This document shows, in pieces, positions 33,985-42,785 of a stretch of 64,000 nt of DNA. Within the stretch, counting starts at the first letter, position 1, and the number at the start of each line of letters is the position of its first letter. Both the position numbers and the translations under genes were made by a program. Origin of the DNA: JANQHS01 sp965227315 (lineage in GTDB: Bacteria; Bacteroidota; Bacteroidia; Cytophagales; CCMP332); the NCBI GenBank assembly GCA_965227315.1, contig OZ245737.1, positions 1,240,001-1,304,000 on the forward strand. Reading direction: 5' to 3'. The notes under the pieces are model-generated. The model was not told the origin of the DNA. It ran no database searches and saw nothing but the letters and a program-made list of their open reading frames with translations.

Positions 33985-35109
33985 GTGAGAGATTTTAAAT
34001 CAGGCACATACATTAACCAGGGGACTTACAAAAGTTTTCAGCCCGATCAAATAAATCGGAAATGGCAAATTGATGACCCCGAGTTGATCACCCTTCTGAG
34101 CCTGGCAGACAGACAAATAGGGCGCCTGGACATGTATTCAGAGTACATTCCGGATATCGATTGGTTTATTCAAATGCATGTTCGCAAGGAAGCAACCCAA
34201 TCCAGTAAAATTGAAGGAACACAAACCAATATGGAGGAGGCCTTGATGGACTGGCACGACATTGCCGAAGAAAAACGCGATGACTGGTTTGAGGTACAGA
34301 ACTACGTCGGAGCGATGGAATTCTCAATTAATTCCCTGAAAAGCATACCTATTTCAACCAGGCTGATCAAAAGGGCTCATAAACGACTTATGCACGGAGT
34401 TAGGGGTAAAAACAAACTCCCAGGAGAATTCAGAACAAGCCAAAACTGGATCGGTGGGGCAACACTCGGCGATGCGGTTTTTATCCCTCCACATCATTCA
34501 GAGGTATCCAATCACATGAATGATCTTGAAAAGTTTGTCCATAATGACGAACATCATTTCCCCGAATTGCTGAAGATCGCCCTGGTCCATTATCAATTTG
34601 AAACCATACATCCCTTCCTGGACGGGAACGGAAGAATTGGAAGGCTATTGATCACCCTCTTCTTGGTTGAGAAAGGAATACTCAAAAGACCGGTCCTCTA
34701 TCTGTCTGATTATTTTGAAAAAAACCGTAGCCTGTATTTTGACAACCTCATGAAAGTCAGGGAGCAAAATGATATTATCCAATGGTTCAAATTCTTTCTG
34801 GTCGGGGTAATTGAAACAGCGAAGAATAGCATTACTACATTCGACAGGATCTTAAAACTAGGCCAGGAAATGGAAGGCAAGATAGCTGAATTAGGAAGCC
34901 GGGCTCAAAACGGGCGGTTAATCCTAAAACACCTCTACACCTTTCCCCTTACCGATGCACAAAGTGTTCAGGATATCACAAAACAGTCTCTTCCCTCCTG
35001 TTATACACTGATCGATAAGCTTGAGGAAATTGGATTACTCCATGAGATCACAGGAACCCAAAGGGGGAAAAAATACATCTTCAAAGAATACCTCCAACTT
35101 TTCAAATAA
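33985..35109 (+). CDS. Fic family protein (class II, with C-terminal winged helix)
   Basis: The 374-residue product carries the Fic motif HPFLDGNGRIGRLL (209-222), with catalytic His209 and the phosphate-anchor GNGR. The inhibitory motif SSKIEG (73-78) is of the (S/T)xxxE(G/N) class II type. The flap IPPHHSEVSNHM is present. The C-terminal 90 residues (LKHLYTFPLTDAQSVQDITKQSLPSCYTLIDKLEEIGLLHEIT) form a winged helix that could bind DNA. Such enzymes transfer AMP from ATP to target proteins, controlled by the inhibitory helix. Start is GTG at 33985; the nearby ATG at 33967 is out of frame. It is flanked by CT-rich repeats and preceded by phased A/T cores, consistent with acquired DNA. Confidence 0.92.
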   Translation: MRDFKSGTYINQGTYKSFQPDQINRKWQIDDPELITLLSLADRQIGRLDMYSEYIPDIDWFIQMHVRKEATQSSKIEGTQTNMEEALMDWHDIAEEKRDDWFEVQNYVGAMEFSINSLKSIPISTRLIKRAHKRLMHGVRGKNKLPGEFRTSQNWIGGATLGDAVFIPPHHSEVSNHMNDLEKFVHNDEHHFPELLKIALVHYQFETIHPFLDGNGRIGRLLITLFLVEKGILKRPVLYLSDYFEKNRSLYFDNLMKVREQNDIIQWFKFFLVGVIETAKNSITTFDRILKLGQEMEGKIAELGSRAQNGRLILKHLYTFPLTDAQSVQDITKQSLPSCYTLIDKLEEIGLLHEITGTQRGKKYIFKEYLQLFK

Positions 35110-35159
35110 TCTTAGGATAGCTTCTATGATCAATTGCCAACCAGCGCAGTCCCTTTTTA

Positions 35160-35240
35160 CCGACTCTCCGCTCTGACCGTTCTCCACTCCGCGCTCTCCG
35201 CTCTAACCGCTCTGCGCTTTCACTCTTCCACTCTTCTCAA
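35160..35240. repeat. CT-rich repeat, right copy flanking the Fic gene
   Basis: The block contains CTCTCCGCTCTGACC at 35164-35178 (identical to 33740-33754) and several imperfect copies (CGCTCTCCGCTCTAACC, CACTCTTCCACTCTTC). It lies in the roughly 190-bp gap between the Fic gene and the next gene. Confidence 0.6.
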
Positions 35241-35302
35241 GATCTAATCATTCCGGCACTGAATTTTTAGATTAGAGGTGAAGCGACTTATCCGAAATAT
35301 CC

Positions 35303-36529
35303 ATGCGACTCCTGATCCTTTCCCTCATACTATTGCTGTTCCCCTTTCCCATTACCGCTCAATACGATGAGATCCCTTTCAAGAGCTATGTAGACTTTTT
35401 GGAGAGCAGCACTTTCCAAAGCCCCGTTGAATATCTGTCCTCATCATTTGAAGAAAAGGACATCCTGATTTTTTCCGAGCGCTATCATCCCGAATTCACC
35501 CAATACGAATTATTGGTGGATTTCATGAAAAACTCCAGATTCAAGGGAGATGTGTACACCGAGGTTGGGGTTTATAATATGGGACCCGCCGTGCATGATT
35601 TTCTCAAAAAAGAAGGACTGAGCAAAGCCGAAAAAAAGGACCTGCTACTTGAATTGTTCCGTGACTTGGATTACGATCCGATTTGGTCCAATTACAATTA
35701 TTACTATCTGTTAAGCTCTGTTTATGACATTAACCAGGACAGAAGCGCGGAAGACAAGATCATGGTTCATCCCCTGGATATTGTATTTAGCTGGGATTCC
35801 ATGCAAAACCATGCGCAATACAAGTTGCTCTTTGACATGATGGAGCCGCAGAATGATCTGCCACCGGTGATCCATAGAAACGCCGTGATGGCCAGGCATT
35901 TCATCAGGTCTTACGGAGATGCAAAGCGTAATAACTCCAACAAGGTCAAGGCCGTGGTGATCATGAACACCTATCATGCCTATACGTATATACCCAGCTA
36001 TCGACCTAACCCAAATGAACCAAGGGTTTACAGTACCGGGCAATATATTTTCAAAAGTTTCCCTGAGATCACCAAGGGGATCATGATCAACGGGCTTGGC
36101 AATGCGGGCAACCTTGCGGCAGATAGAAAATGGGATGCGGCCTTCGAAACCACCGGCAATAAGCCCTTGGCCTTTGATCTGAAGGACACGCCCTTCGGAA
36201 GGACACGATTCGACTTGTACAGGTTTGGAGGTGGCTATGAAGAAGCAAGTTTTGAAGAGATCCTGGAAGGCTTCATCTTTTATGTGGCCGTTCCCGAGCA
36301 GAAGTTCATGATCGGCATTCCCGGAATTTTCGATGACCCGGATTTCAGAGAAACCTACATAAGAAGATCAGCTATCAGCTGGGGGATGAGTTTGGAAGCC
36401 GCCAAAAGCTCGAAGGAGATATCCAGTGAAATGGAAGAATTGAATGAGATCTCTATACCGGAATGGTTGGATCTTGATCAATACAGGAAAGAGACAAGCA
36501 GATGGATCGAAGGAAAAAATAGCGAATAA
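35303..36529 (+). CDS. Secreted protein, distant Tiki/EreA-like
   Basis: The 408-residue product has a signal peptide (LLILSLILLLFPFPITAQ). ILIFSERYHPEFTQYELLVDFM (about 51-73) followed by DVYTEVGVYNMG, and later VVIMNTYHAYTYIPS, resemble the glutamate- and histidine-bearing motifs of the erythromycin-esterase/ChaN/Tiki superfamily. The similarity is remote and the activity unknown. It stands alone after the Fic gene; a lipoprotein gene follows 19 bp downstream. Confidence 0.4.
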   Translation: MRLLILSLILLLFPFPITAQYDEIPFKSYVDFLESSTFQSPVEYLSSSFEEKDILIFSERYHPEFTQYELLVDFMKNSRFKGDVYTEVGVYNMGPAVHDFLKKEGLSKAEKKDLLLELFRDLDYDPIWSNYNYYYLLSSVYDINQDRSAEDKIMVHPLDIVFSWDSMQNHAQYKLLFDMMEPQNDLPPVIHRNAVMARHFIRSYGDAKRNNSNKVKAVVIMNTYHAYTYIPSYRPNPNEPRVYSTGQYIFKSFPEITKGIMINGLGNAGNLAADRKWDAAFETTGNKPLAFDLKDTPFGRTRFDLYRFGGGYEEASFEEILEGFIFYVAVPEQKFMIGIPGIFDDPDFRETYIRRSAISWGMSLEAAKSSKEISSEMEELNEISIPEWLDLDQYRKETSRWIEGKNSE

Positions 36530-36548
36530 CCCAAAATTCTATCAACCC

Positions 36549-37067
36549 ATGCTATCCAGATTTACCCTCCTCAATCTTATAATACTGTTACTGGCCGCTG
36601 TTGGATGCAAGAAAGAGGAGAACTGCATTGATCCAAATCTTTATGTCGATACAAATCCTGATCGGGTAGCTGAGTTAGAGAGCATGTCTTCCTTTAGTGC
36701 TTTGCTTGGGCAGGATTATTATGCCTTGGATGCCTATTGTTGGAGAAACATGATGCCACATATCGTAGAGAACGATGATGATTGCCACAATGCACATATG
36801 CTGATCTCATTGGTAAGTCTCCAGAACATGACAGATTCGATATATGATGATGAGATCAAATTCATCCGGCAATTTGTGATCAATGACAACAGGATCTGGA
36901 CGCCACCCTTCAGTTCTGAAATCCGCAGATCCGAAAACGAAAAGATCAGTCGCCATGGCCCCCGTTGGCGCATTGGAACAACTGTGAACATTATTCTGGA
37001 GATCGAATACCTGGGAGACAGATTTCACCTGATCCAAAGAAACTGGCCTATCGACGGGCCTGAATAA
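36549..37067 (+). CDS. Lipoprotein of unknown function
   Basis: The frame is open from 36444 but inside the upstream gene; the sensible start is ATG 36549 (MLSRFTLLNLIILLLAAVGC), giving 172 residues with lipobox AAVGC. The mature part is helical at first (RVAELESMSSFSALLGQDYYALDAYCW) and has three further cysteines. I recognise no domain. A hairpin terminator follows. Confidence 0.6.
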   Translation: MLSRFTLLNLIILLLAAVGCKKEENCIDPNLYVDTNPDRVAELESMSSFSALLGQDYYALDAYCWRNMMPHIVENDDDCHNAHMLISLVSLQNMTDSIYDDEIKFIRQFVINDNRIWTPPFSSEIRRSENEKISRHGPRWRIGTTVNIILEIEYLGDRFHLIQRNWPIDGPE

Positions 37068-37071
37068 GGCC

Positions 37072-37096
37072 GAGACACGTTTCGTGCCTCTTTTCT
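37072..37096 (+). terminator. Terminator after the 36549 lipoprotein gene
   Basis: GAG-A-CACG and CGTG-C-CTC pair with one mismatch over a 3-nt loop, followed by TTTTCT. It separates the lipoprotein gene from the KAP NTPase gene. Confidence 0.55.
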
Positions 37097-37141
37097 GACA
37101 ATTTCAATCCCAAAAAACATTTTCGGAACTAAACTTTTATC

Positions 37142-37179
37142 TAACTTTAAGAAATAAGCCAATATTTTATAGCTTATTT
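37142..37179 (+). promoter_or_regulatory. Candidate promoter and operator of the KAP NTPase gene
   Basis: TAACTTTA (37142-37149) matches the -7 consensus at seven of eight bases. It is followed by the inverted repeat AAATAAGC (37152-37159) / GCTTATTT (37172-37179) in the presumed leader, a plausible repressor site or leader hairpin. Confidence 0.35.
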
Positions 37180-37191
37180 TATAAATGCTCA

Positions 37192-40100
37192 ATGTCTAAA
37201 AGCTCCAATAACATTCCATTCCTAAAAGACGAGCAAATAGAATTAACCTCTGAGAATGATTTTTTAAACGGTGCGTCATATGCCGATATCCTTACAAAAT
37301 CTATCCTCGCTATTCCTTCCTCAGATACTTTTACCATAGGCTTATTTGGAGAGTGGGGAAGCGGTAAATCATCTATCATTGAAACCAGTCAAAAAAATTT
37401 ATCCACCTCTTCCACTCAAAAAATTGCCTTTATAAAATATGATGCATGGAAATATGCAAAGGATAGTTTTCGAAGAATGTTTTTATTAGAAGTACAAGAA
37501 TCGTTAAACTATAAAAGGAAACCCCTGCTTGAATCTTTTTACCAAAACAGAACTCATGATGTAAAAATTCGAAAAAAAATTAACCCCACGAGCCTAACAT
37601 TGATTATTCTAACAATCATAATTGGACTATTATCAATATTTAGTACCGATTTTGAAAACAACGTAGCTCCAGTAATGATAGGTGTATTTATAAACTTCTT
37701 TGCGCTGCTTTTAGCAATGTTCTTTAAAGCATTTGACGATCTAAAAGTATCAATCCAAAAGCCGCCGCTCTTTGCTCCTGAACAATTCGAAAAGTATTTT
37801 CGAGAAATGATTACAAACTCATTAAAAAAAAACACCACAATAGAGAATCTTACTTCATTCTTTCGAGGAGAAAACCATTCGCAAGAAAATGACAAAGTCG
37901 TAATTCTAATAGACAATATCGATAGATGTAGCAAAGAACTAGCTTATGAACTATTAACGGATACGAAGGGGTTTCTATCATCAATACCAGGAGTAATATT
38001 TCTTGTGCCAGTCGACGATGAATCACTAAAAAAACATCTTAGAAAAAACAATACTAACGAAAAAGAGGCTGAGGAATTTCTAAGAAAATTTTTCAATCTA
38101 ACAATCCGCATAAAACCATTAAAATTAATCGAAATATACGAATATACATGCGCACTAAATAAACATTATAAACTTGGGTTTAATCCAGATACAATTGACA
38201 TTATTTCAAAAGAATATGCAACTAATCCACGACGGGTCAAGCAGTTCATAAATAATTTGCTAATTGAGCTTGAGTCCTTCAAAAGAAGATACAGTCACGG
38301 ATTCGCAACCGACAATCAGAGTCTCATTTGCAAATTCTTAATATTAAGAGAAGAGTGGCCAGAATTTTATAAACTCATATGTAAGTATCCATACTTAGTT
38401 AATGACATGAACACAAAAAAGGAGAATCTATTGCAGGACAATCCAGACTTAATAGTCTTTTTGAGCAATACTCGAGCCATCTCTGAAAGAACTGCGATTG
38501 ACATTTTTGAATTGGTACTATCTAATAATGATGTGTTCCAAAATATAGGTCAGGATCTTCAAGATGCTATCCATAATTCTAACGGAGAAGCAGTAATAAG
38601 GGCTATTGAAAAAAATCCAACTTCCCTTACTGAAGTCTTGAACTTTATCAATGAAGAATTAAGAAAAGGCCTGCAAAGAAAAGCTTATAAAACACTAGTT
38701 AACAGACAACTAAACTTAGTATATGAATTATACACTAATCCCAAAATCTCAATCAATGCGTCTGAAAACAGAAGGATTCAAAACCTAATCCAACCAGACC
38801 TGAGTCAGATAATCTTTAATACCACCAACGCAGAACCTCTTGTTGCATACCTAAATTTGATAATCTCTCAGGGATTTCATTACCTCATCGAATTCATCAC
38901 ACAAACAATCAACGACCACTTTGCTCAAGAGGATGTGAGACCAAGTATTTACTCAGATATACTCGGTGAGCTAGTTACGAATCTTGAGCTAGTAGAACTT
39001 TTAGATAAGTTAACGGATTCTTTCTCCAAATTCATTGATAATAGTGAGCATAACTTGCGCAAATTTGTCACCAAAAGAAATATACAGCACATATATTCTG
39101 ATAAACTATTTCAGGTTTTAAAATCCAGAATCAACTCAAACGATGAATATCAAGACATATTTTTGGATTTCATCCTAATTATAGAAAACATTCAATTATC
39201 TGAGGAAGACGGAAATGAAATACTAGAAGCGTTAGATAACCTCTTTGATAGTTTTGACAACTACGAAAAAGGTGATTTAATGATTATACTAGAACTGCTA
39301 CGAAGTTACTTTAGAAGAATAACACATCAAAATCATTTTAGTTCTGGAGAATCAATAATATCCAAGTTACTGGCAGAGAGGGTAACTGAAAAAGGTAGCA
39401 CAACACTAATCTCAGAGTGTCTAGACTCAACAGAAGAAATAGAGATCATTGTGGATCTTCTAGAAAACATCTATGAATCTACAAATAATGAAATTGAAAC
39501 GCAGGAATTCTATGAAGAAATCATATTTTCCTCCAATGCAAATCAAGAAATTGGGGTCAGATCTATGTTGGACCTAATAGATATATGGGGGTTCTCGATT
39601 AGACCACTGTATGATCAAATATTTAGAATTGAGAACCTCACTGACAGCGTATTGGAATTATTAGGAAAGATTTTGATTTCTAAAGGATCAAACGGCGAAT
39701 ATCATTTATCTTCAGAAGATCTTGAATCAAAAGTGTCAAATCTAGCTGGTTTGATTTTCTCTAATGCTGAAAACTCAGAACAAATATCCAGATTCTTTGA
39801 AACAATCATAGAAGATAATAGGGTAAGAGAGTCGCTGACAGATCAAATTTCTCGAAAATCGAAGGAAGAAATTCTTAATCTTTCACCTAGTTTGCAAAAA
39901 CTTTCATTTGATAGATTCACAGAAGGAGACAATCTCTTTAGCTATGTAGACGATTTGGAGCTTCTTAAAGCCATAGCATCCTCTGGCGAAAAAGGTCATG
40001 TTCTCAAGCTTTCGAGGGTGATTATTTCAATGCTGCAAAAAGAGGAAACGGTTCAAAATGCATTTGAATTAATTGATGCTACAAGAGAGTTTAATAATAA

Positions 40101-40200
40101 AGATAGAAACAATATAATTTCTCAGTTAGAAAATTTAATTGACTCTGATTCCAATTCTGAAGAGGCAAAATCGCTAATTAAGAAACTGAAGAAAACATAA
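37192..40200 (+). CDS. KAP-family P-loop NTPase with two membrane helices
   Basis: The 1002-residue protein opens with a KAP NTPase domain: Walker A GEWGSGKS (53-60), the KAP segment FIKYDAWKYAKDSFRR (80-95) and Walker B KVVILIDNIDRC (235-246). Two membrane helices (about 135-151 and 159-179) are inserted between them, the KAP hallmark. FLSSIPGVIFLVPVDDE and ATNPRRVKQFINNLL complete the ATPase. The last 600 or so residues are acidic and helical, possibly HEAT/ARM-like, with no named domain. KAP proteins act at the membrane; F-plasmid PifA, of this family, excludes phage T7. The gene is much richer in A+T and in rare-looking codons (ATA, TTA, AAA) than its neighbours and stands alone, so recent transfer is likely. 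A defence role is inference. Confidence 0.88.
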   Translation: MSKSSNNIPFLKDEQIELTSENDFLNGASYADILTKSILAIPSSDTFTIGLFGEWGSGKSSIIETSQKNLSTSSTQKIAFIKYDAWKYAKDSFRRMFLLEVQESLNYKRKPLLESFYQNRTHDVKIRKKINPTSLTLIILTIIIGLLSIFSTDFENNVAPVMIGVFINFFALLLAMFFKAFDDLKVSIQKPPLFAPEQFEKYFREMITNSLKKNTTIENLTSFFRGENHSQENDKVVILIDNIDRCSKELAYELLTDTKGFLSSIPGVIFLVPVDDESLKKHLRKNNTNEKEAEEFLRKFFNLTIRIKPLKLIEIYEYTCALNKHYKLGFNPDTIDIISKEYATNPRRVKQFINNLLIELESFKRRYSHGFATDNQSLICKFLILREEWPEFYKLICKYPYLVNDMNTKKENLLQDNPDLIVFLSNTRAISERTAIDIFELVLSNNDVFQNIGQDLQDAIHNSNGEAVIRAIEKNPTSLTEVLNFINEELRKGLQRKAYKTLVNRQLNLVYELYTNPKISINASENRRIQNLIQPDLSQIIFNTTNAEPLVAYLNLIISQGFHYLIEFITQTINDHFAQEDVRPSIYSDILGELVTNLELVELLDKLTDSFSKFIDNSEHNLRKFVTKRNIQHIYSDKLFQVLKSRINSNDEYQDIFLDFILIIENIQLSEEDGNEILEALDNLFDSFDNYEKGDLMIILELLRSYFRRITHQNHFSSGESIISKLLAERVTEKGSTTLISECLDSTEEIEIIVDLLENIYESTNNEIETQEFYEEIIFSSNANQEIGVRSMLDLIDIWGFSIRPLYDQIFRIENLTDSVLELLGKILISKGSNGEYHLSSEDLESKVSNLAGLIFSNAENSEQISRFFETIIEDNRVRESLTDQISRKSKEEILNLSPSLQKLSFDRFTEGDNLFSYVDDLELLKAIASSGEKGHVLKLSRVIISMLQKEETVQNAFELIDATREFNNKDRNNIISQLENLIDSDSNSEEAKSLIKKLKKT

Positions 40201-40318
40201 AACTCTATGGCATCCTCTTGTCTTTGTCAATCTCGAGGGCTTTAGAATGAAAAAGAGACCAGCTTCCACAAAGATTCGCCAACTCCACCATCAAACGGGA
40301 GCTATTTAAGAACAAGGA

Positions 40319-40429
40319 TCATAAAAGGTTCCTTGCCAAGCGGAAATAGAAGCCACCCGCTAAGCCGAACATATGCGCACCCACATTTAAATTGAAGCCT
40401 TTCCTCTTTTCGGTTTGGGCATGAGCTAT
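40319..40429 (-). pseudogene. Fragment resembling a rhomboid protease C-terminus
   Basis: A minus-strand frame of 36 codons between two stops reads AHAQTEKRKGFNLNVGAHMFGLAGGFYFRLARNLL. The NVGAHMFGLAGGF part resembles the catalytic-His helix (AHxxGxxxG) at the end of rhomboid intramembrane proteases. No upstream rhomboid sequence remains, so I read it as a gene tail cut off beside the KAP gene. The rest of 40201-40478 shows no gene. Confidence 0.4.
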
Positions 40430-40478
40430 CTATTGAGACTCGATTTTTACTTACCTTTATTCTCAATGATTACCTTAA

Positions 40479-41744
40479 ATGATGTTGCGATCAGTATTAC
40501 TCCTTTTGACCTTTTTGTTTTTGTTTTCGGCTGCGTTTGCGCAATGGCAAACCATACCCATGCCAGGCGTCGGACGCTTTGATGACATATTTTTCATTAA
40601 TGACTCTGTGGGTTGGGTCGCAGGAGCTTCCCGCAAGAGCTACAAAACCACCAATGGAGGCTCCAGTTGGAAACTTCAACTTGACTCCAACTCCTACCTG
40701 CGCTGCATCAATTTCCTTACCGAGGATGTCGGCATATGCGGGGGCCTTCCCCTAAATGATTCTGTATTGTACTACAGCGATGACGGGGGCGAGAATTGGG
40801 TCAATATCATGCCGGACCTTCCCTTTAAGATCCCCGGGATCTGTGGCCTCTCATCGCCTGATCCGGCGACTGTCTATGGGGTTGGTTATTGGGCCAAACC
40901 GGCATTTATGATCCGCTCATTAGATACAGGCCAAACCTGGACCTATACCGACCTAAGCCCATGGTTGGAGGCAGCCGTGGATGTTCATTTTGTCGATCAA
41001 CTCCATGGCTGGGTGACCGGAGAAGGAGATTCTCTTGAGGGAGCAACCATTATTTACACCGACGATGGGGGCCAAACCTTCACAAAACTGTTCAGCTCCA
41101 ATCGCTTCGACGAAATGGTCTGGAAGATCCAGAGCCCGGATGGAAAGAACTACTATGGCGCCATAGAAACTGGAGTAGGATCTACAGAAACACGTTTCTT
41201 GCATTCCAATGATTCCGGTATGACCTGGATAAGCCGACTGGTTGATACCGCCGTCTATGGAATACAGGTCATAGGATTTCTCGATTCCACCAGAGGCTGG
41301 ACAGGTGCCAATTCCGACCTATTCGAAACCACTGATGGTGGGGATTCCTGGACCCTTACCAATCCGGGTTGGGGTTATAATCGCTTTATCAAGATGAACG
41401 ACAGCGTGGCATTTATCAGCGGTAGCGATATTTACCGCTATGGAGATTCCATTCCCATATTCTCTTCACTGGAAAACCATCAAAAAGCGAGCAGCAAGCT
41501 GCGCTTGTCACCAAACCCGGCAAATGATCGAGTAAAAATTGAAGCGGATCTATACCGCCCCTCTTTCAGCCTGATCGAAATTCTTAATGGACAAGGAAGG
41601 AGCAGGACCGTTATTTGGAAGGCAATGCTTCCGCAAGGAAAGTCTGTCTTTGAAATCAGCCTGAAAGACCTTCCTTCCGGCGTCTATTTTGTCAAACTTC
41701 GAACCCATGAGGAATACTTCGTTGAAAGATTGGTGAAGCAATAG
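40479..41744 (+). CDS. T9SS-exported Ycf48/sortilin-like propeller protein
   Basis: The 421-residue secreted protein has a signal peptide and BNR/Ycf48-like blades: GWVAGASRKSYKTTNGGSSWK, VLYYSDDGGENWVNI, IRSLDTGQTWTYT, IIYTDDGGQTFTKL, LFETTDGGDSWTLT. The C-terminal 85 residues (RLSPNPANDRVKIE...LPSGVYFVKLRTHEEYFVERLVKQ) form a T9SS type A sorting domain. It is exported and probably anchored at the surface. Start is ATG 40479 or 40482; a near-consensus TACCTTTA box is at 40452. Confidence 0.82.
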   Translation: MMLRSVLLLLTFLFLFSAAFAQWQTIPMPGVGRFDDIFFINDSVGWVAGASRKSYKTTNGGSSWKLQLDSNSYLRCINFLTEDVGICGGLPLNDSVLYYSDDGGENWVNIMPDLPFKIPGICGLSSPDPATVYGVGYWAKPAFMIRSLDTGQTWTYTDLSPWLEAAVDVHFVDQLHGWVTGEGDSLEGATIIYTDDGGQTFTKLFSSNRFDEMVWKIQSPDGKNYYGAIETGVGSTETRFLHSNDSGMTWISRLVDTAVYGIQVIGFLDSTRGWTGANSDLFETTDGGDSWTLTNPGWGYNRFIKMNDSVAFISGSDIYRYGDSIPIFSSLENHQKASSKLRLSPNPANDRVKIEADLYRPSFSLIEILNGQGRSRTVIWKAMLPQGKSVFEISLKDLPSGVYFVKLRTHEEYFVERLVKQ

Positions 41745-41842
41745 AGATCAGGGCTGAGGGGAAAGCAGGGGAAATTTTATCCTGCACATGATGCAAAAAT
41801 TTCCATCTTGGTTCTCTGGTTGGAACAGGAGCAGCAAAGTCG

Positions 41843-42322
41843 ATGAAAACAAAACCGGATTTCGAAGAAGAACAGGGATTTACCCAATGGTGGCTTTGGA
41901 GTATTTTGATCGGCCTCGAAGTCCTCTTTTTGTATGCAGTCTATAAGCAGATCTTATTGAATGAACCCTTCGGCGAGAACCCCATGCCGGATATGGTATT
42001 GATCTTCTTCACCCTGTTCATACTCTTGCTGATCCTGGCTTTCTTCAACATCCGCCTGAAAACCGAGATCGACCATCATGAGATCAGGATCGGCTTTGGT
42101 CCCCTGGGCAGGAAAATCATAGCCCTGGAGGAGATCAAGAACCTTGAGATCAGGTCAATCCGCGCTATTGGCTTTGGCCTTAGGATCGGGAGCGAATTCG
42201 GCTCGATCTACAGGGTAAAAGGAGGAAAGGGCCTGGGAATTGAACTGAAGAACGGCAGCAAGATCTTTGTGGGCACCCAAAAAGAAGAGGAAATGAGATC
42301 CGCCATCAAGAAATACCTTTAG
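41843..42322 (+). CDS. Small membrane protein with a PH-like domain
   Basis: The 159-residue product has two membrane helices (about 16-35 and 49-68, VLIFFTLFILLLILAFFNI). A cytosolic beta-rich part follows (TEIDHHEIRIGFGPLGRKIIALEEIKNLEIRSI...GLGIELKNGSKIFVGTQKEEEMRSAIKKYL), a pattern typical of bacterial PH-like domains that follow two helices. The function is unknown. It precedes hipBA by 150 bp. Confidence 0.6.
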   Translation: MKTKPDFEEEQGFTQWWLWSILIGLEVLFLYAVYKQILLNEPFGENPMPDMVLIFFTLFILLLILAFFNIRLKTEIDHHEIRIGFGPLGRKIIALEEIKNLEIRSIRAIGFGLRIGSEFGSIYRVKGGKGLGIELKNGSKIFVGTQKEEEMRSAIKKYL

Positions 42323-42410
42323 ATCACTCCGGAATATTTGATTTGGGCCAACTCCTCAAATCCTGAACCTGCAAAACCCCGGAGCTTTTCACAAATAAAA
42401 TCGTATATTC

Positions 42411-42467
42411 ACCAATATTTATTGGTTTTAAATTCAATTTTAATACTTAAAGCCAACTATTATTGGT
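42411..42467. promoter_or_regulatory. hipBA operator and promoter
   Basis: ACCAATA-TT-TATTGGT (42411-42426) is a perfect palindrome; its right arm contains the TTG of a -33 element placed 19 bp before a weak -7 box TACTTAAA (42444-42451). A second, imperfect copy (CCAACTAT-TATTGGT, 42453-42467) ends three bases before the hipB ATG. The arrangement suits autorepression by HipB. Confidence 0.55.
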
Positions 42468-42470
42468 AAA

Positions 42471-42785
42471 ATGAATTGGAAAAGAAGCTCGGATGCACAG
42501 GCGCTCGCTGAACTTGGCCACAGGCTCAAGGCGGAAAGGCTGCGCAAAAAATACACCCAACAGGAATTGGCAAGCAAGGCCGGCATCACCACCTATACCC
42601 TCCAAAAGATGGAAGCCGGACATTCATCATCCCTGAAAACCCTGATCCGTGTACTCAGGGCCATGAATGAGATCGAACAATTGGAACACCTCCTCCCCAA
42701 GGTGGAGATCAGCCCGCTACAGATGCTCGAAGATGAGAAGCGCCCCCAAAGGATCAGAAGACCCAAGAAAAATGGCGGCTCTTAA
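42471..42785 (+). CDS. hipB: HipB-like antitoxin/repressor
   Basis: The 104-residue product contains an XRE-type helix-turn-helix (LGHRLKAERLRKKYTQQELASKAGITTYTLQKMEAG, about 16-51) and a basic C-terminus (RPQRIRRPKKNGGS). It overlaps the kinase gene by 14 bp and would repress the pair and neutralise the kinase. Confidence 0.88.
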   Translation: MNWKRSSDAQALAELGHRLKAERLRKKYTQQELASKAGITTYTLQKMEAGHSSSLKTLIRVLRAMNEIEQLEHLLPKVEISPLQMLEDEKRPQRIRRPKKNGGS

